64,000 bases of DNA from Achatina immaculata (taxonomy: Eukaryota > Mollusca > Gastropoda > Stylommatophora > Achatinidae): the NCBI GenBank assembly GCA_009760885.1, contig CM019721.1, positions 20,515,639 to 20,579,638 of the forward strand. Direction: 5' to 3'. The stretch's first letter is position 1. Every line of letters begins with the position of its first letter. The notes below the pieces were generated by a model, which did no database searches, was not told where the DNA came from, and saw nothing but the letters and a program-made list of their open reading frames with translations. This document shows, piece after piece, positions 32,959 through 45,324 of the stretch. The translations under genes were made by a program, and so were the position numbers.

Positions 32959-33575
32959 ACTTGCACATTCATTCATTCATTCATTTGCATGTCCCTTGCG
33001 GAACTTTGCCTCCCAAACAGCACTCCTGTAGGCCTCTCGGTTGTGATCAAGATGGCCTGCTGCTGTTGCATCCATTTGCAGATCGTCAACGATTTCTTGC
33101 AGCCATCTTCGTTTTGGTCTTCCTCTTTTTCTTTTTCCCATTATGTATCCCTCCAATACGGTCTTCTCTAGATTATCATGACGTTTAATGTGTCCAAAAT
33201 ATTTAAGTTTTATCTCTTTAATCCTCTTTATTAGCCAGCCTTCTTCAATATTAAGCTCTTGTAGTATAGATATATTTGTTCTTTTTTGTGTCCACGATAT
33301 TTGGAGAACCCTTCTGTAGCATTTACATTCAAAGACATTTATGTGCTTCTCAGCTGTTTTGTTAAGTGTCCAGGTCTAACAGGCATATGTTGCGATGAGA
33401 AAGATGCATGCCCTTAAAACTCTTATTTTTGTAGTTCTGTCTGTTCCTCTCCACAGAGACTTTATTTGTTTTACTTTCTGAAGAGGAATAGATGTCCTCC
33501 TTTTAATTTTCCTCATTGTATCTCTATTACTAGTTAGTAGTGATACAAGATATTCAAAACTCTCCACTTGCACAT
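32959..33575 (-). mobile_element. Family B LINE 3' end inserted in a microsatellite, with target-site duplication
   Basis: The minus strand reads SFEYLVSLLTSNRDTMRKIK, then RTSIPLQKVKQIKSLWRGTD and KIRVLRACIFLIATYAC. It continues with frame changes to the 3' end, where the plus strand shows ATTCATTCATTCATT before TGCATGTCCCTTGCGG, so the element has an (AATG)n tail. ACTTGCACAT occurs at 32959-32968 and again at 33566-33575, a 10-bp target-site duplication flanking a 597-bp 5'-truncated copy. The FEYL context here reads FEYLVSLL without the stop seen in the other two copies. Confidence 0.5.
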
Positions 33576-33845
33576 ACATACACATAAACACACATATACA
33601 ACACATACATACATACATACATACGTGCACATTTATACACACATATATACAAACATACATATAAACATACATACTTACGTATAAACACACATACAAACAT
33701 ATATACATACACATATACATAATAAATACATGCACATATACACAATACATACATACACATATACACAACACACACATAAATATATACATACACATATATA
33801 CAATACATACACATAAACATAAAAACATACACATATACACACAGA
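33576..33845. repeat. (CATA)n-type microsatellite, right of the LINE insertion
   Basis: Continuation of the tract at 32630-32958. The two halves formed one microsatellite before insertion. Confidence 0.5.
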
Positions 33846-34139
33846 CGTTAGCCGAGTGTGAAACAAGGAACAAAACAACAGAGAAAAATACGAAAAAAAG
33901 GAGAGCCGGTTAAAAAGTCTTTTCTTATATTTTTCTGTTATTACGTTCCTTGATTTGCGATTACTTTTTGACTTGTCCTCGTACATGCATGAAAACATAC
34001 TTGTGCACACACAGTTACTCATGGGAGAGGGAGGGAGTTCATTCGGTGCAGTTCTCTGTGTCCCGTAAAACTTTCCTTGTTTATAAGATGGATGAGGGAG
34101 GGAGGGTTAGACAGGCAGGGGACCGGTGCGGACGATAAA

Positions 34140-34405
34140 AGATAAGAGGGGATGGAAAGAGAAAGAGAGACAGAGACAGAGGTAGAGAGAGAAGGAAGAG
34201 AGAGAGGAGAGAAAAAACAGAGAGAGAGAGATAGAGAGAGAGGAGAGAGAAAACAGAGAGAGACATAGAGAGAGAGGAGAGAGAAAACAGAGAGAGACAT
34301 AGAGAGAGGGAGAGAGAAAACAGAGAGAGACATAGAGAGAGGGACAGAGAGAAAGAAAGAGAGAGACGAGAGAAAACAGAGAGAGACATAGAGAGAGAAA
34401 TAGCG
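34140..34405. repeat. GA-rich polypurine tract
   Basis: GAGAGAGA interrupted at intervals by GAAAACAGAGAGAGACATAG, giving a loose 30-38-bp higher-order unit. It is a strong purine/pyrimidine strand bias with triplex potential. Confidence 0.5.
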
Positions 34406-34409
34406 GCAT

Positions 34410-35160
34410 ACCTTCTCTGAAAATCCGCGCATGCGCATACACTCGCACATAGAAACCACTCACTAACCGCTTTACTACACCCTCGCTCATAACTACCCCC
34501 ATTCTCATGCGAAGGTTAGTTTGTACCCCCAAGAAAAGAAAGCTGGTCTAATGATGCCAAAATAATGTGAACAACTCAGAAAGTTCCGAATGACGCGCGT
34601 TCATTCACTCGAGTATAACACGCTTTCATGCGCACGAGCATAACACGCTTTCATGTGCACGAGTATAACACGCGTTGAAAAGTTTCCTGGCCACACGGCA
34701 ATACTTTGGCAAGCTAAGGGAAGAATATGCCTGCGTGAAGATAACAGATCGTAAATGTGATATTCACAGTAATCCGCGTGTTCTTGATGTGAACTGTGGC
34801 TGAGAAGGCAAGTTTATCTGGGATGAGTGGAGACAATCATATTACTGACGTCACACCTGGTTCTGATAATTACATCAACATATTACATGTTTCACATCTA
34901 ACCTAACAGCAGGGGACATGCCTTTCTTCATTATCATCATCTTTCGTTTATCACCTTTGTCCGTTGATGTAGAGAGTCGAGCAATAGCAACCTTTTTCCT
35001 TCCACGTTTTCAGCGGTTATTTTTAGGTTTCTTTCTTTCTTTTTTTTTTTTGGACAGTTTTCTTCAAAATATTATTTTTGTTTTGTGCGTGTATGTGTAT
35101 GTGTGTACTGTACGCGTATGACGTGGATGTTTGTTCATGAGAGAGAATGAGAGATAACTT
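34410..35160. other. Single-copy stretch
   Basis: Three loose copies of ACACGCTTTCATGCGCACGAG-like sequence lie at 34600-34680. Nothing else is recognised. The frame from 34918 has no known motif. Confidence 0.5.
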
Positions 35161-35164
35161 ATTC

Positions 35165-37405
35165 CACAGACGAGCAGCTTGAATGTAAATTTTTATATCA
35201 CAGTGTTAGCAGACTGACTCTATATTTTCATATCAGTCTGTTGATAGCTTACTCTACATGTTCACATAAATCTGTTGGCACCTTGACTCTATATTTTCAT
35301 ATCAATCTGTTGGCAGCATGAATCTATATTTTTCATTTCAGTCTGCTAGCAGCTTGACTCTATATTTTCATACACATCTCTTGGAAGCTTGACTCTTATT
35401 TTCATAACAATGTGTTGACAGCTTGCCTCTATATTTTAATAGCACTTTGTTGACAGCTTTACTCTGTATTTTCATATCAATCTGTTGATAGTTTACTCTG
35501 CATGTCCACATAAATCTGTTGGCACTTGACTCTATATTTTCATATGAAACTTTTGGCAGCTTGACTGTATATTTTCATTTCACTGTTCTGACAGCTTGAA
35601 TCTATATTTTCATATCAATCTGTTGGGAGCTTGACTATATATTCTGATACAATGTGTTGTCAGCTTGACTGTATATTTTCATATCAATCTGATGGTAGGC
35701 TGACTCTATATTGTCATAGAAATCTGTCGGCAGCTTGATTGTATAATTTGATACTTCTGTGTTAGCAGTTTGACTTTATATTCTTATATCAATGTGTTGA
35801 AAGCTTGATTCTATATTTACATATTAATGTGTTGGCAGCTTGATGCTATATTTTGTTATTACTGTGACAGCATCTTAACTCTATATTTTTATATCAGTGT
35901 GTTTAATGCTTGACTCCATATATTCATATCAATGTGTTGGCTGCTTGACTATAAATTTTGATATCAGTCTTTTCATAGCTTGATTTTATATTTTTATTTC
36001 AGTCTATTGATAGGTTGACTGTACATTTTCATTATCAATCTGTTGCCAGCTTGACTCTATATTTTGATGTCAATCTGTTGAGAGCTTGACATTATATTTT
36101 AATATAAGTGTGTTGACTACTTGATTTTATATTTTTTTATATCAATGCATTGACAACTTGAGTCTACATTGTCAAATGACTGTGCTGACAGATTGACTCT
36201 ATATTGATGTATCATTGTGTTGACTGCTTGACTATATTTTCAGTTCAATCATCTGGCAGCTTGACTCTACATTTTCATATCAGTGTGTTGACAGCTTCAT
36301 TGTACATTTTCACATTAATCTGTTAGCATTTTGACTGTACATTTTCATTATTAATCTCTTGGCAGCTTGAATGTATATTTTTATGTCATTCTGTAGACAG
36401 CTTGACAGTACATTTTCATATCAATCTGTTGACAACTTGACTGTATATTTTCATATCAATCTGTTGACAGTTTGACTGTATATTTTCATATCAATTGGTT
36501 GACAACTTGACTCTATATTTTCATATCAATTGGTTGACAAAATGACACTATATTTTCATATCAATTGGTTGACAACTTGACTCTATATTTTCATATCAAT
36601 TGGTTGACAAAATGACTCTATATTTTCATATCAATTGGTTGACAAAATGACTCTGTATTTTCATATCAATGTGTTGATAGATTGACTCTATATTTAATAT
36701 CAATGTGTTGATAGCTTGACTCTATATTTAATATCAATGTGTTGATAGCTTGACTCTATATTTAATATCAATGTGTTGATAGCTTGACTCTATATTTTCA
36801 TATCAATTGGTTGACAAAATGACTCTATATTTTCATATCAATTGGTTGACAACTTGAATCTATATTTTCATATCAATTGGTTGACAAAATGACTCTATAT
36901 TTTCATATGAATTGGTTGACAGAATGACTCTATATTTTCATATCAATGTGTTGATAGCTTGACTCTATATTTAATATCAATGTGTTGATAGCTTGACTCT
37001 ATATTTAATATCAATGTGTTGATAGCTTGACTCTATATTTAATATCAATGTGTTGATAGCTGACTCTATATTTTCATATCAATTGGTTGACAACTTGAAT
37101 CTATATTTTCATATCAATTGGTTGACAACTTGAATCTATATTTTCATATCAATTGGTTGACAAAATGACTCTATATTTTCATATGAATTGGTTGACAGAA
37201 TGACTCTATATTTTCATATCAATGTGTTGATAGCTTGACTCTATATTTAATATCAATGTGTTGATAGCTTGACTCTATATTTAATATCAATGTGTTGATA
37301 GCTTGACTCTATATTTAATATCAATGTGTTGATAGCTTAACTCTATATTTAATATCAATGTGTTGATAGCTTGACTCTATATTTAATATCAATGTGTTGG
37401 CAGGT
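35165..37405. repeat. 2.2-kb minisatellite, 33-37-bp unit, old left side and homogenised right side
   Basis: The unit pattern is TTGACTCTATATTTTCATAT then CAATCTGTTGACAGC. From 35165 to about 36420 copies are highly diverged. From about 36420 to 37390 they fall into a few near-identical types (CAATTGGTTGACAAAATGAC, TTTAATATCAATGTGTTGAT). These types recur in blocks near 36660-36790, 36945-37060 and 37225-37390, a higher-order repeat. Confidence 0.5.
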
Positions 37406-37504
37406 GAAGAACTAAAAGAATAAAAAAAAACTACAAAGTATTTTTCTTATCCAGATTCCCACTTTATCTTTCATTACTACTCTCCTAATCGTTTTTTACA
37501 ACTC

Positions 37505-37745
37505 CCCATATCTCATCACGTGACGTCGATTACTCATCACATGACGTCGGTTGCTCATCACGTGATGTCGATTACTCATCACATGACGTCGGTTGCTGCT
37601 CATCATGTGATGTCGGTTACTCATTACCTGACGTCGGTTGCTCTTCATTACGTGACGTCGGTTGCTCCTCATTACATGACGTCGATTGCTCCTCATCCCG
37701 TGATGTCGGTTGTTTCTCATCACGTGACGTCGGTTGCCCTTGCAC
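37505..37745. repeat. Minisatellite with E-box/CRE-like units, 21-27 bp
   Basis: About ten copies of CTCATCACGTGACGTCGGTT-like sequence. TGACGTCG recurs in most copies and CACGTGA in several, so CACGTGACGTC (an E-box overlapping a CRE half-site) is the core. It is CpG-rich for this window. Binding is not shown; the resemblance may be chance. Confidence 0.5.
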
Positions 37746-37864
37746 AAGCAGAGAACGCTCGGCTGTTATTCACCACGTGATAGGTCGACATGCTCCAGTG
37801 TAAGTGCTTGCATGAAAGTCTCCAACCTGTCAGATATCTATGCTTTCTCTCACTGGCAACTCTT

Positions 37865-38350
37865 ATGTCACAAACTAGTTTCAAGTTATGTCACAAACTA
37901 GTTTCAAGTTATGTCACAAACTAGTTTCAAGTTGTGTCACAAACTAGTTTCAAGTTGTGTCACAAACTAGTTTCAAGTTGTGTCACAAACTAGTTTCAAG
38001 TTGTGTCACAAACTAGTTTCAAGTTGTGTCACAAACTAGTTTCAAGTTGTGTCACAAGTTTCAAGTTATGTCACAAACTAGTTTCAAGTTATGTCACAAA
38101 CTAGTTTCAAGTTGTGTCACAAACTAGTTTCAAGTTGTGTCACAAACTAGTTTCAAGTTGTGTCACAAACTAGTTTCAAGTTGTGTCACAAACTAGTGTA
38201 ACGTTGAGTCACAAACTAGTGTAACGTTGAGTCACAAACTAGTGTAACGTTGAGTCACAAACTAGTGTAACGTTGAGTCACAAACTAGTGTAACGTTGAG
38301 TCACAAACTAGTTTGAAGTTGTGTCACAAATTAGTGTCACGTTTGAAATC
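37865..38350. repeat. Minisatellite, 23-bp unit, about 21 copies
   Basis: The unit is GTCACAAACTAGTTTCAAGT plus TGT or TAT. A sub-block at about 38195-38300 has the variant ACTAGTGTAACGTTGAGTC. It ends just before the long family B LINE. Confidence 0.5.
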
Positions 38351-38359
38351 CGAAACATT

Positions 38360-41300
38360 TGCTTCATAACGGGTTAGCGGGGTGTTAGTATGCCGTATGT
38401 AAGACGTCTCCTTACCTCCGTCAGTCTACGGGACACCCTTGGGCAAGGTGGAGTACCCGTATAGCCTTCCCCCCCCCCCCCGATCAAAGTGACGTGAAGC
38501 CATGGGAGCAGGTGGTGGATGGAATGGGAGAGCAGCCGACAGATAATGTTGGTTATGGTCACCATTCTATGATGGTAGGCAGATGATCTCAATGTAGAGA
38601 CAATGGCTACGATCACTGACTAGTACAGTCACTACCCGGAAGGACAGCAATGGTAAACTATCTTCTGGAAATATACCAAGAAACCCAAACAGCAATCATG
38701 GAAGGTCAGATAGGAAAAAGATCTGGTGGTGAGTCCCCCAGGCCAGATAGATCTAATTTTAACACTGGGGAAGAGTGTGAGACAGAGGTCAGTACTAGTA
38801 ATTGTGATGACGGACAAAATCCTGACAGTGTTACCAAGGAAAACCCCTGCATCAAACTAAAAAGAAAAATAAGAGTAGGAACATGGAATGTAAGAAGTAT
38901 GTATGAGGGAAAGTATCAAGTAATAAGTGATGAGATGACAAGAACGGGGATACACATTTTGGGAACCTGCGAACATCGATGGAAAGGATCAGGACACTTC
39001 AAGAGCGAGAATGATAATATCTTTATATACTCTGGTGGAGAATTAGGAGGAAAGAATGGAGTGGCTTTTTACTTGGACAAATCAACATCAAAAGCATTAC
39101 TAGCTTACAATCCAGTAAGTGATAGAATCCTCACAGTCATAGAAATGTAACAATCATCCAGATATATGCACCTACATCAGCAGCAGAAGAAGAAGTGGAA
39201 GACTTTTATAACACACTGCAGACGACGATAGACCAGGTACGGAAAAATGATATTGTATTAATAATGGGGGATTTTAATGCAAAGACTGGTACAGAAAAAG
39301 CATAAGATGAAGGACATGTTGTAGGGAAATTTAGCATATGACATAGAAATGAGGCAGGTGACAATCTAATGGCGTTTTGCATGGAAAATGAGCTAATGAT
39401 CGCTAACACACTTTTTAAACAACATCCAAGAAGACTTTACACATGGATATCACCTGATGGGAAAGCCAAGAATCAAATAGATTACATTTTAGTGCAAAGA
39501 AGGTGGAGGTCAAGTATAACATCAGCAAAAACTTTACTAGGTGCTGATTGTTACACGGAACATGAGTTATTAATAGCAGACAAGAAGATAAAGATAAAAA
39601 AGAAAGTTACGGGATCAAGACCACTCCGCTTTGATCTTACAAAAATACCAGAACAATACGGTATAGAAGTGAAGAACCGTTTCGAAATCCCGATGGCTGT
39701 ACAGAAGGAGATGACACAAGATGATTTGGTTACACAGGCCAGAGATATCTTAATAACAACAGCTAAAGACGTGGTTCCAGTAAAGAAAACACAAAAGAAT
39801 GAATGGATTACAACAGCCACACTAGAACTAATAAAACAACGTAGAGAAATGAAGATGAAAAGGAAAGTGACAAATAACAACACAGAGGAATATAAACATT
39901 AACAAAAGAAATAAGAAAAAACATAAGAAAAGACTAAACAAAATACATACAAGATTGTTGTGAAAGAATAGAAGGACATCAGAAGTGTTGAAGACATAAT
40001 GAAAAGTTTAAAGAAATGAAGACATTGACAAGAAATGTCACACCTAAGCTAAATGTAATTTGTGATGAGATGGGGAATACTCTGACAGAGACAGAGGAAA
40101 TTCTAGAAAGATGGAAGGAATATTGCAGAGGAATGTATGAAACAACTTGCTGTGAAAGCAGAAATCAACAGTGTGAATTATTATTGGAGGAGAAAGAACC
40201 CGAACTGACAATAGAAGAAGCAGGAGGAAAGGAATGTGCAAAATCTATCATGCACTATGTACAACGATATGGAAGCAGGTATTTGGCTAAAAGAATGCAA
40301 AAGAACTGTATTCATACCACTGCCAAAAAAAAAGGGTAACCTCAAATTATGCACAAACTACAGAACTGTTCCCCTGATTAGTCATGCCAGTAAAAGTCTG
40401 TTAAAAATCATAATGGCTAGACTTCGTAAGAAAATAGAAGAAGAAGTCGATATGGTCCAAGCTGGTTTCAGGCAAGGAAGAGGATCAAGAGATCATATAT
40501 TCAATAAAAGATTAATAATAGATAAATGCAGAGAGTTTAATGTGAATCTATATTTATCTTTATAGACTATTCAAAAGCATTTGATTGTGTACAACATCAG
40601 AAACTTTGGGAAATAATGGAAAAATTGGGATTTCCAACACATTTGATACAATTAATATCACTGCAATATCTAGACCAACAAGCAGAAGTAAGAATAAATG
40701 GTGAAACAACAACTTGGTTTGACATAAAACAAGGGGTCCGTCAGGGTGCATATTGTCGCCTTACTTATTTAATTTGTATACTGAAAATATAATGAGGAAT
40801 GCTAGAGAAGTTGTAGACAAAGAATACTACAATGCCATAACAATTGAAGGTTATGAAATATCAGACATTAGATATGCTGATGGCATAGTATTACAGTCCA
40901 CAATACAAAAAGATATGTAAAAACTAATTAAGTCAGTCCGAAAGAATAGTGAAAAACAAAACCTCTATCTTAATGCGAAAAAACTAAATTGACGACAACT
41001 GACAAAACAAACAAGGCAGCTGAAATGTATGTCCATGTGGAAAAACTGGAAGAGGTGGAGTTTTAAATATCTTTGATCATTACTGACTAATAATGGAGAT
41101 ACAATGAGGGAAATTAAAAGGAGGACATCTATCGCTGTTCAAAAATTTAAACAACTAAAGAATCTGTGGATAGGAGCAGAGAGAACTACAAAAATAAGAT
41201 TTTTAAGGGCATGCATCTTTCCCATCTCAACATATGCCTGTGAGACCTGGACACTTAACAAAACAGCTGAAAAATAAATAAATGTCTTTGAATGTAAATG

Positions 41301-41660
41301 CTACAGAAGAGTTCTTCAAATATCATGACACAAAAAAAGAACAAGTATATCTATACTACAAGAACTTAATATTGAAGAAGTTTGGCTAGTAAAGAGGATT
41401 AAACAAAGAAAACTTAAATATGTTGGACACTTTAAACGTCATGATAATCTAGAGAAGACCGTCTTGGAAGGATACATAATGAGGAAAAAGAAAGAGAGGA
41501 AGACCAAGGCGAAGGTGGCTACAAGACTTCGTTGATGATCTGAAAATGGATGCATCAGCTAGAGTGCCTAAGATTTAAGAATTTTTTTTAGATTTTTAAC
41601 TGAGAGACCTACAGGAGAGGCAAAGTTCCGCAAGGGACATGCAAATGACTGACCTACTGT
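38360..41660 (+). mobile_element. Nearly full-length RTE-like LINE (family B): endonuclease plus reverse transcriptase, inactive
   Basis: About 3.3 kb, the usual RTE length. After about 290 bases of leader the frame from 38650 gives the APE-type endonuclease: GTWNVRSMYEGKYQV, GTCEHRWKGSGHF, then after a frameshift MGDFNAKTG, WISPDGKAKNQIDYILV and CYTEHELL. The last replaces the usual Ser-Asp-His with Thr-Glu-His. Reverse transcriptase: PLISHASKSLLKIIMARL, VQAGFRQGRGSRDHIF, FIDYSKAFDCVQHQKLW, KQGVRQG with a frameshift, and YADGIVLQ (40873-40884), where the second catalytic Asp is Gly. C-terminus: CIFPISTYACETWTLNKTAE and KYVGHFKRHDNLEKTVLEG. It ends at CCGCAAGGGACATGCAAATG near 41650. Many stops and frameshifts make it dead. 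Confidence 0.5.
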
Positions 41661-42060
41661 CTTGCTTCATAATATGATATGTAGTGACACACAACTTCAT
41701 ACTGCGACATACAGGCAAACAATAACGTCACTAAACTAAATACAGTCAAACTATAGCTTCATTCCGCTAAAATTTGAGAAATTAACATTATGAAGATGAA
41801 CTTATGCATAAGAAACAAAGAAAATGTTCAGATTTGCGACAGAATTGAACAGCTGAAAAGAACTTCCGATTCATCAAAAAACGAGAAATGAAAGTACAAG
41901 AAAAAGTCTGAGAGAGTGGGACAAAAATTAGGAGAGAAGACACCACTCTGATCCAGACAGCCTTGACCTTCATCATCAGCGAGTCCCAGAAACAGATTAC
42001 TCCTTTACCTTGACCCCATCAAGAGTGTTTGGGGATCACACGATCCCAGCCAGGCTGGCG
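41660..42060. other. Single-copy stretch
   Basis: AT-rich sequence after the LINE with no recognisable coding. A short minus frame of 62 codons has no known motif. Confidence 0.5.
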
Positions 42061-42069
42061 GCTTCTTAC

Positions 42070-42190
42070 ACCGTGAGTACACAGAGCCATGCATGAAGGT
42101 GAGTACACAGAGCCATGTATGAAGGTGAGTACACAGAGCCATGCATGAAGGTGAGTACACAGAGCCATGCATGAAGGTGAGTACACTGGC
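42070..42190. repeat. 26-bp minisatellite, about 4.5 copies
   Basis: GTGAGTACACAGAGCCATGC followed by ATGAAG, near-perfect. Confidence 0.5.
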
Positions 42191-42194
42191 CAAG

Positions 42195-42780
42195 ATTTTC
42201 ATCAGACAGATAGACATCAAATTTGCTGTTGAGAAAAGATCTTCATCAGCTTGGTAGACATCAAGTTCTCTGCTCAGAAAAGATCTTTATCATCTAGGTA
42301 GACATCATGTTCACTGCTGAGAAAAGATCTTCATCGTCTAGGTAAAACCTTCAAGTTCACTGCTGAGAAAAGATCTTCATCTTCTAGGTAAACTTCAAGT
42401 TCACTGCTGAGAAAAGATCTTCATCGTCTAGGTAAACTTCAAGTTCTCTGCTGAGAAAAGATCTTCATCATCTAGGTAAACTTCAAGTTCACTGCTGAGA
42501 AAAGATCTTCATCATCTAGGTAGACTCAAGTTCACTGCTGAGAAAAGATCTTCATCATCTAGGTAGACCTCAAGTTAGCTACTGAGAAAAGATCTTCATC
42601 ATCTAGGTAGACCTCATGTTCACTGCTGAGAAAAGATCTTCATCGTCTAGGTAGACCTCAAGTTAGCTACTGAGAAAAGATCTTCATCGTCTAGGTAGAC
42701 CTCAAGTTCACTGCTGAGAAAAGATCTTCATCATCTAGGTAGACCTCAAGTTAGCTACTGAGAAAAGATTTTCACTCTTC
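42195..42780. repeat. 44-bp minisatellite, about 13 copies
   Basis: The unit contains GCTGAGAAAAGATCTTCATC and CTAGGTAGACCTCAAGTT. Variants TTCACTGC and TAGCTACT alternate in the right half. Its right part is inside the first copy of the 1.28-kb duplication. Confidence 0.5.
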
Positions 42781-43636
42781 AAATGTTCAATCTCTCTCCT
42801 TCCCTCTCTCTTTCTCTCTCTATCCCATCTTCTCCCTCTCTCTCCCCTGCTATACTGAGCAGATTCTATCACTTGTTACAGCTGGGATGTTGCTCAAATT
42901 AAGGCCTCATAAAACCCTGATCAACGTACAACTACACGCCAATGCACTTACTGACAAGGTCATGAATGCCTGGCAATCGAACACTTATCGTATCGATCAA
43001 GCTGAACTTGCTCGGTTCTTGTTTCTCTACTCCCGCAGAAAGGAATAAACAGAGATACAATAAAACAAGATTATAGCACGTCTGATTGTGTATGGAAATA
43101 CGGACAGCAGTTTCTGATTGGCGTGACCTGCTGCTTCGTTTATCTAAGTGCTGTCCTCGGTATTTAGAGGCTGACACCCTGATGCTTATCTTAAAGCATA
43201 TGCAGAAAATCGGACAGGGAGAGCGCACAGTGACCATTCTGTATTCTTGGAAAGAAGTGAAAACATGACAGTTTCTAAAAAGTATTTGCTCATGAGAGCA
43301 CCGAAATATAAACCCAGGGAAGATTTTATTCCAGTCTGAGTTTTAGAGGAAATCATAATCTGATAGCGAAATGACGGACGAGGATGGCTGTGCTGGGGAG
43401 TGGGGGTGGGGGTGGGGGAGGGGGAGCAGTTACTGAGTTTATCCCGTCAGTCTTTTTCTTGACGGCGCTGACAACAAGTCTGCAAGATCATTCAATCAAG
43501 CTAACAGCCGAGGGCTTACCATCAAGTTAATAGACGAGGACATAACATCAATTTAACAGACGAGGGCTTACTATCAATTTAACAGACGAGGGCTTACCAT
43601 CAATTTAACAGACGAGGGCTTACCGTCAAGTTAACA
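42362..43636. repeat. 1.28-kb tandem duplication, copy 1
   Basis: Starts inside the 44-bp array at GCTGAGAAAAGATC, covers a CT-rich tract, single-copy DNA and a G-rich run (43394-43426), and ends inside the 26-bp ACAGACGAGGGCTTACC array. Copy 2 follows directly with an offset of 1275 bases. The two are nearly identical, so the event is recent. Identical minus frames (42932-43237 and 44207-44512) are a result of this, not evidence of a gene. Confidence 0.5.
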
Positions 43637-44914
43637 GCTGAGAAAAGATCTTCATCTTCTAGGTAAACTTCAAGTTCACTGCTGAGAAAAGATCTTCATC
43701 GTCTAGGTAAACTTCAAGTTCTCTGCTGAGAAAAGATCTTCATCATCTAGGTAAACTTCAAGTTCACTGCTGAGAAAAGATCTTCATCATCTAGGTAGAC
43801 TCAAGTTCACTGCTGAGAAAAGATCTTCATCATCTAGGTAGACCTCAAGTTAGCTACTGAGAAAAGATCTTCATCATCTAGGTAGACCTCATGTTCACTG
43901 CTGAGAAAAGATCTTCATCGTCTAGGTAGACCTCAAGTTAGCTACTGAGAAAAGATCTTCATCGTCTAGGTAGACCTCAAGTTCACTGCTGAGAAAAGAT
44001 CTTCATCATCTAGGTAGACCTCAAGTTAGCTACTGAGAAAAGATTTTCACTCTTCAAATGTTCAATCTCTCTCCTTCCCTCTCTCTTTCTCTCTCTATCC
44101 CATCTTCTCCCTCTCTCTCCCCTGCTATACTGAGCAGATTCTATCACTTGTTACAGCTGGGATGTTGCTCAAATTAAGGCCTCATAAAACCCTGATCAAC
44201 GTACAACTACACGCCAATGCACTTACTGACAAGGTCATGAATGCCTGGCAATCGAACACTTATCGTATCGATCAAGCTGAACTTGCTCGGTTCTTGTTTC
44301 TCTACTCCCGCAGAAAGGAATAAACAGAGATACAATAAAACAAGATTATAGCACGTCTGATTGTGTATGGAAATACGGACAGCAGTTTCTGATTGGCGTG
44401 ACCTGCTGCTTCGTTTATCTAAGTGCTGTCCTCGGTATTTAGAGGCTGACACCCTGATGCTTATCTTAAAGCATATGCAGAAAATCGGACAGGGAGAGCG
44501 CACAGTGACCATTCTGTATTCTTGGAAAGAAGTGAAAACATGACAGTTTCTAAAAAGTATTTGCTCATGAGAGCACCGAAATATAAACCCAGGGAAGATT
44601 TTATTCCAGTCTGAGTTTTAGAGGAAATCATAATCTGATAGCGAAATGACGGACGAGGATGGCTGTGCTGGGGAGTGGGGGTGGGGGGTTGGGGGGAGGG
44701 GGAGCAGTTACTGAGTTTATCCCGTCAGTCTTTTTCTTGACGGCGCTGACAACAAGTCTGCAAGATCATTCAATCAAGCTAACAGCCGAGGGCTTACCAT
44801 CAAGTTAATAGACGAGGACATAACATCAATTTAACAGACGAGGGCTTACTATCAATTTAACAGACGAGGGCTTACCATCAATTTAACAGACGAGGGCTTA
44901 CCGTCAAGTTAACA
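43637..44914. repeat. 1.28-kb tandem duplication, copy 2
   Basis: The joint at 43632-43640 reads TTAACAGCTGAGAAAAG, fusing the 26-bp array unit TTAACAG with the 44-bp array unit GCTGAGAAAAG. The copies differ mainly in the G-run at 44680-44705, which is 3 bases longer here. The offset changes from 1275 to 1278 after it. Confidence 0.5.
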
Positions 44915-45110
44915 GACGAGGGCTTACCGTCAAGTTAAAATACGAGGGTTTATCGTCAAGTTAACAACCCAGGGCTTACCGTCAAGTTAACAGCAGAAGG
45001 CATACCATCAAGTTAACAAGCGGGGGCTTATCGCCAAGTTAACAGGCGAGGACTTACCATCAAATTAACAGGCCAGAACTTAACGTCAAATTAACAAGCG
45101 AGGGTTTTCC
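44775..45110. repeat. 26-bp minisatellite, about 12 copies
   Basis: The unit reads AAGTTAACAGACGAGGGC then TTACCGTC, diverging to the right. A shorter part (43500-43636) belongs to copy 1 of the duplication. Confidence 0.5.
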
Positions 45111-45324
45111 ATAGCCGTCTTGGCTGACCTTTCTGATTCTTACATGAGTCACTGTCACCCACTTACTATCCGTCACTGTGTCAAGGATTTGAAATCATCA
45201 TTAAGTTGTTCCAGAGACGAAGAAGAAGAAGAAGAAGAAACTTTCTCCCTGAAAATATCTGACAACACTGACATTTGTTTCTGTGGTCCCTTGTGCCTCT
45301 TGATCTGATAGCCTGTGATTTCTT

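Noticed and set aside
42932..44512. Two identical 101-codon minus-strand frames (42932-43237 and 44207-44512) as a possible duplicated gene
   Set aside because: The identity comes from a recent 1.28-kb DNA duplication covering non-coding DNA too. No domain is recognisable and there is no codon-level signal.
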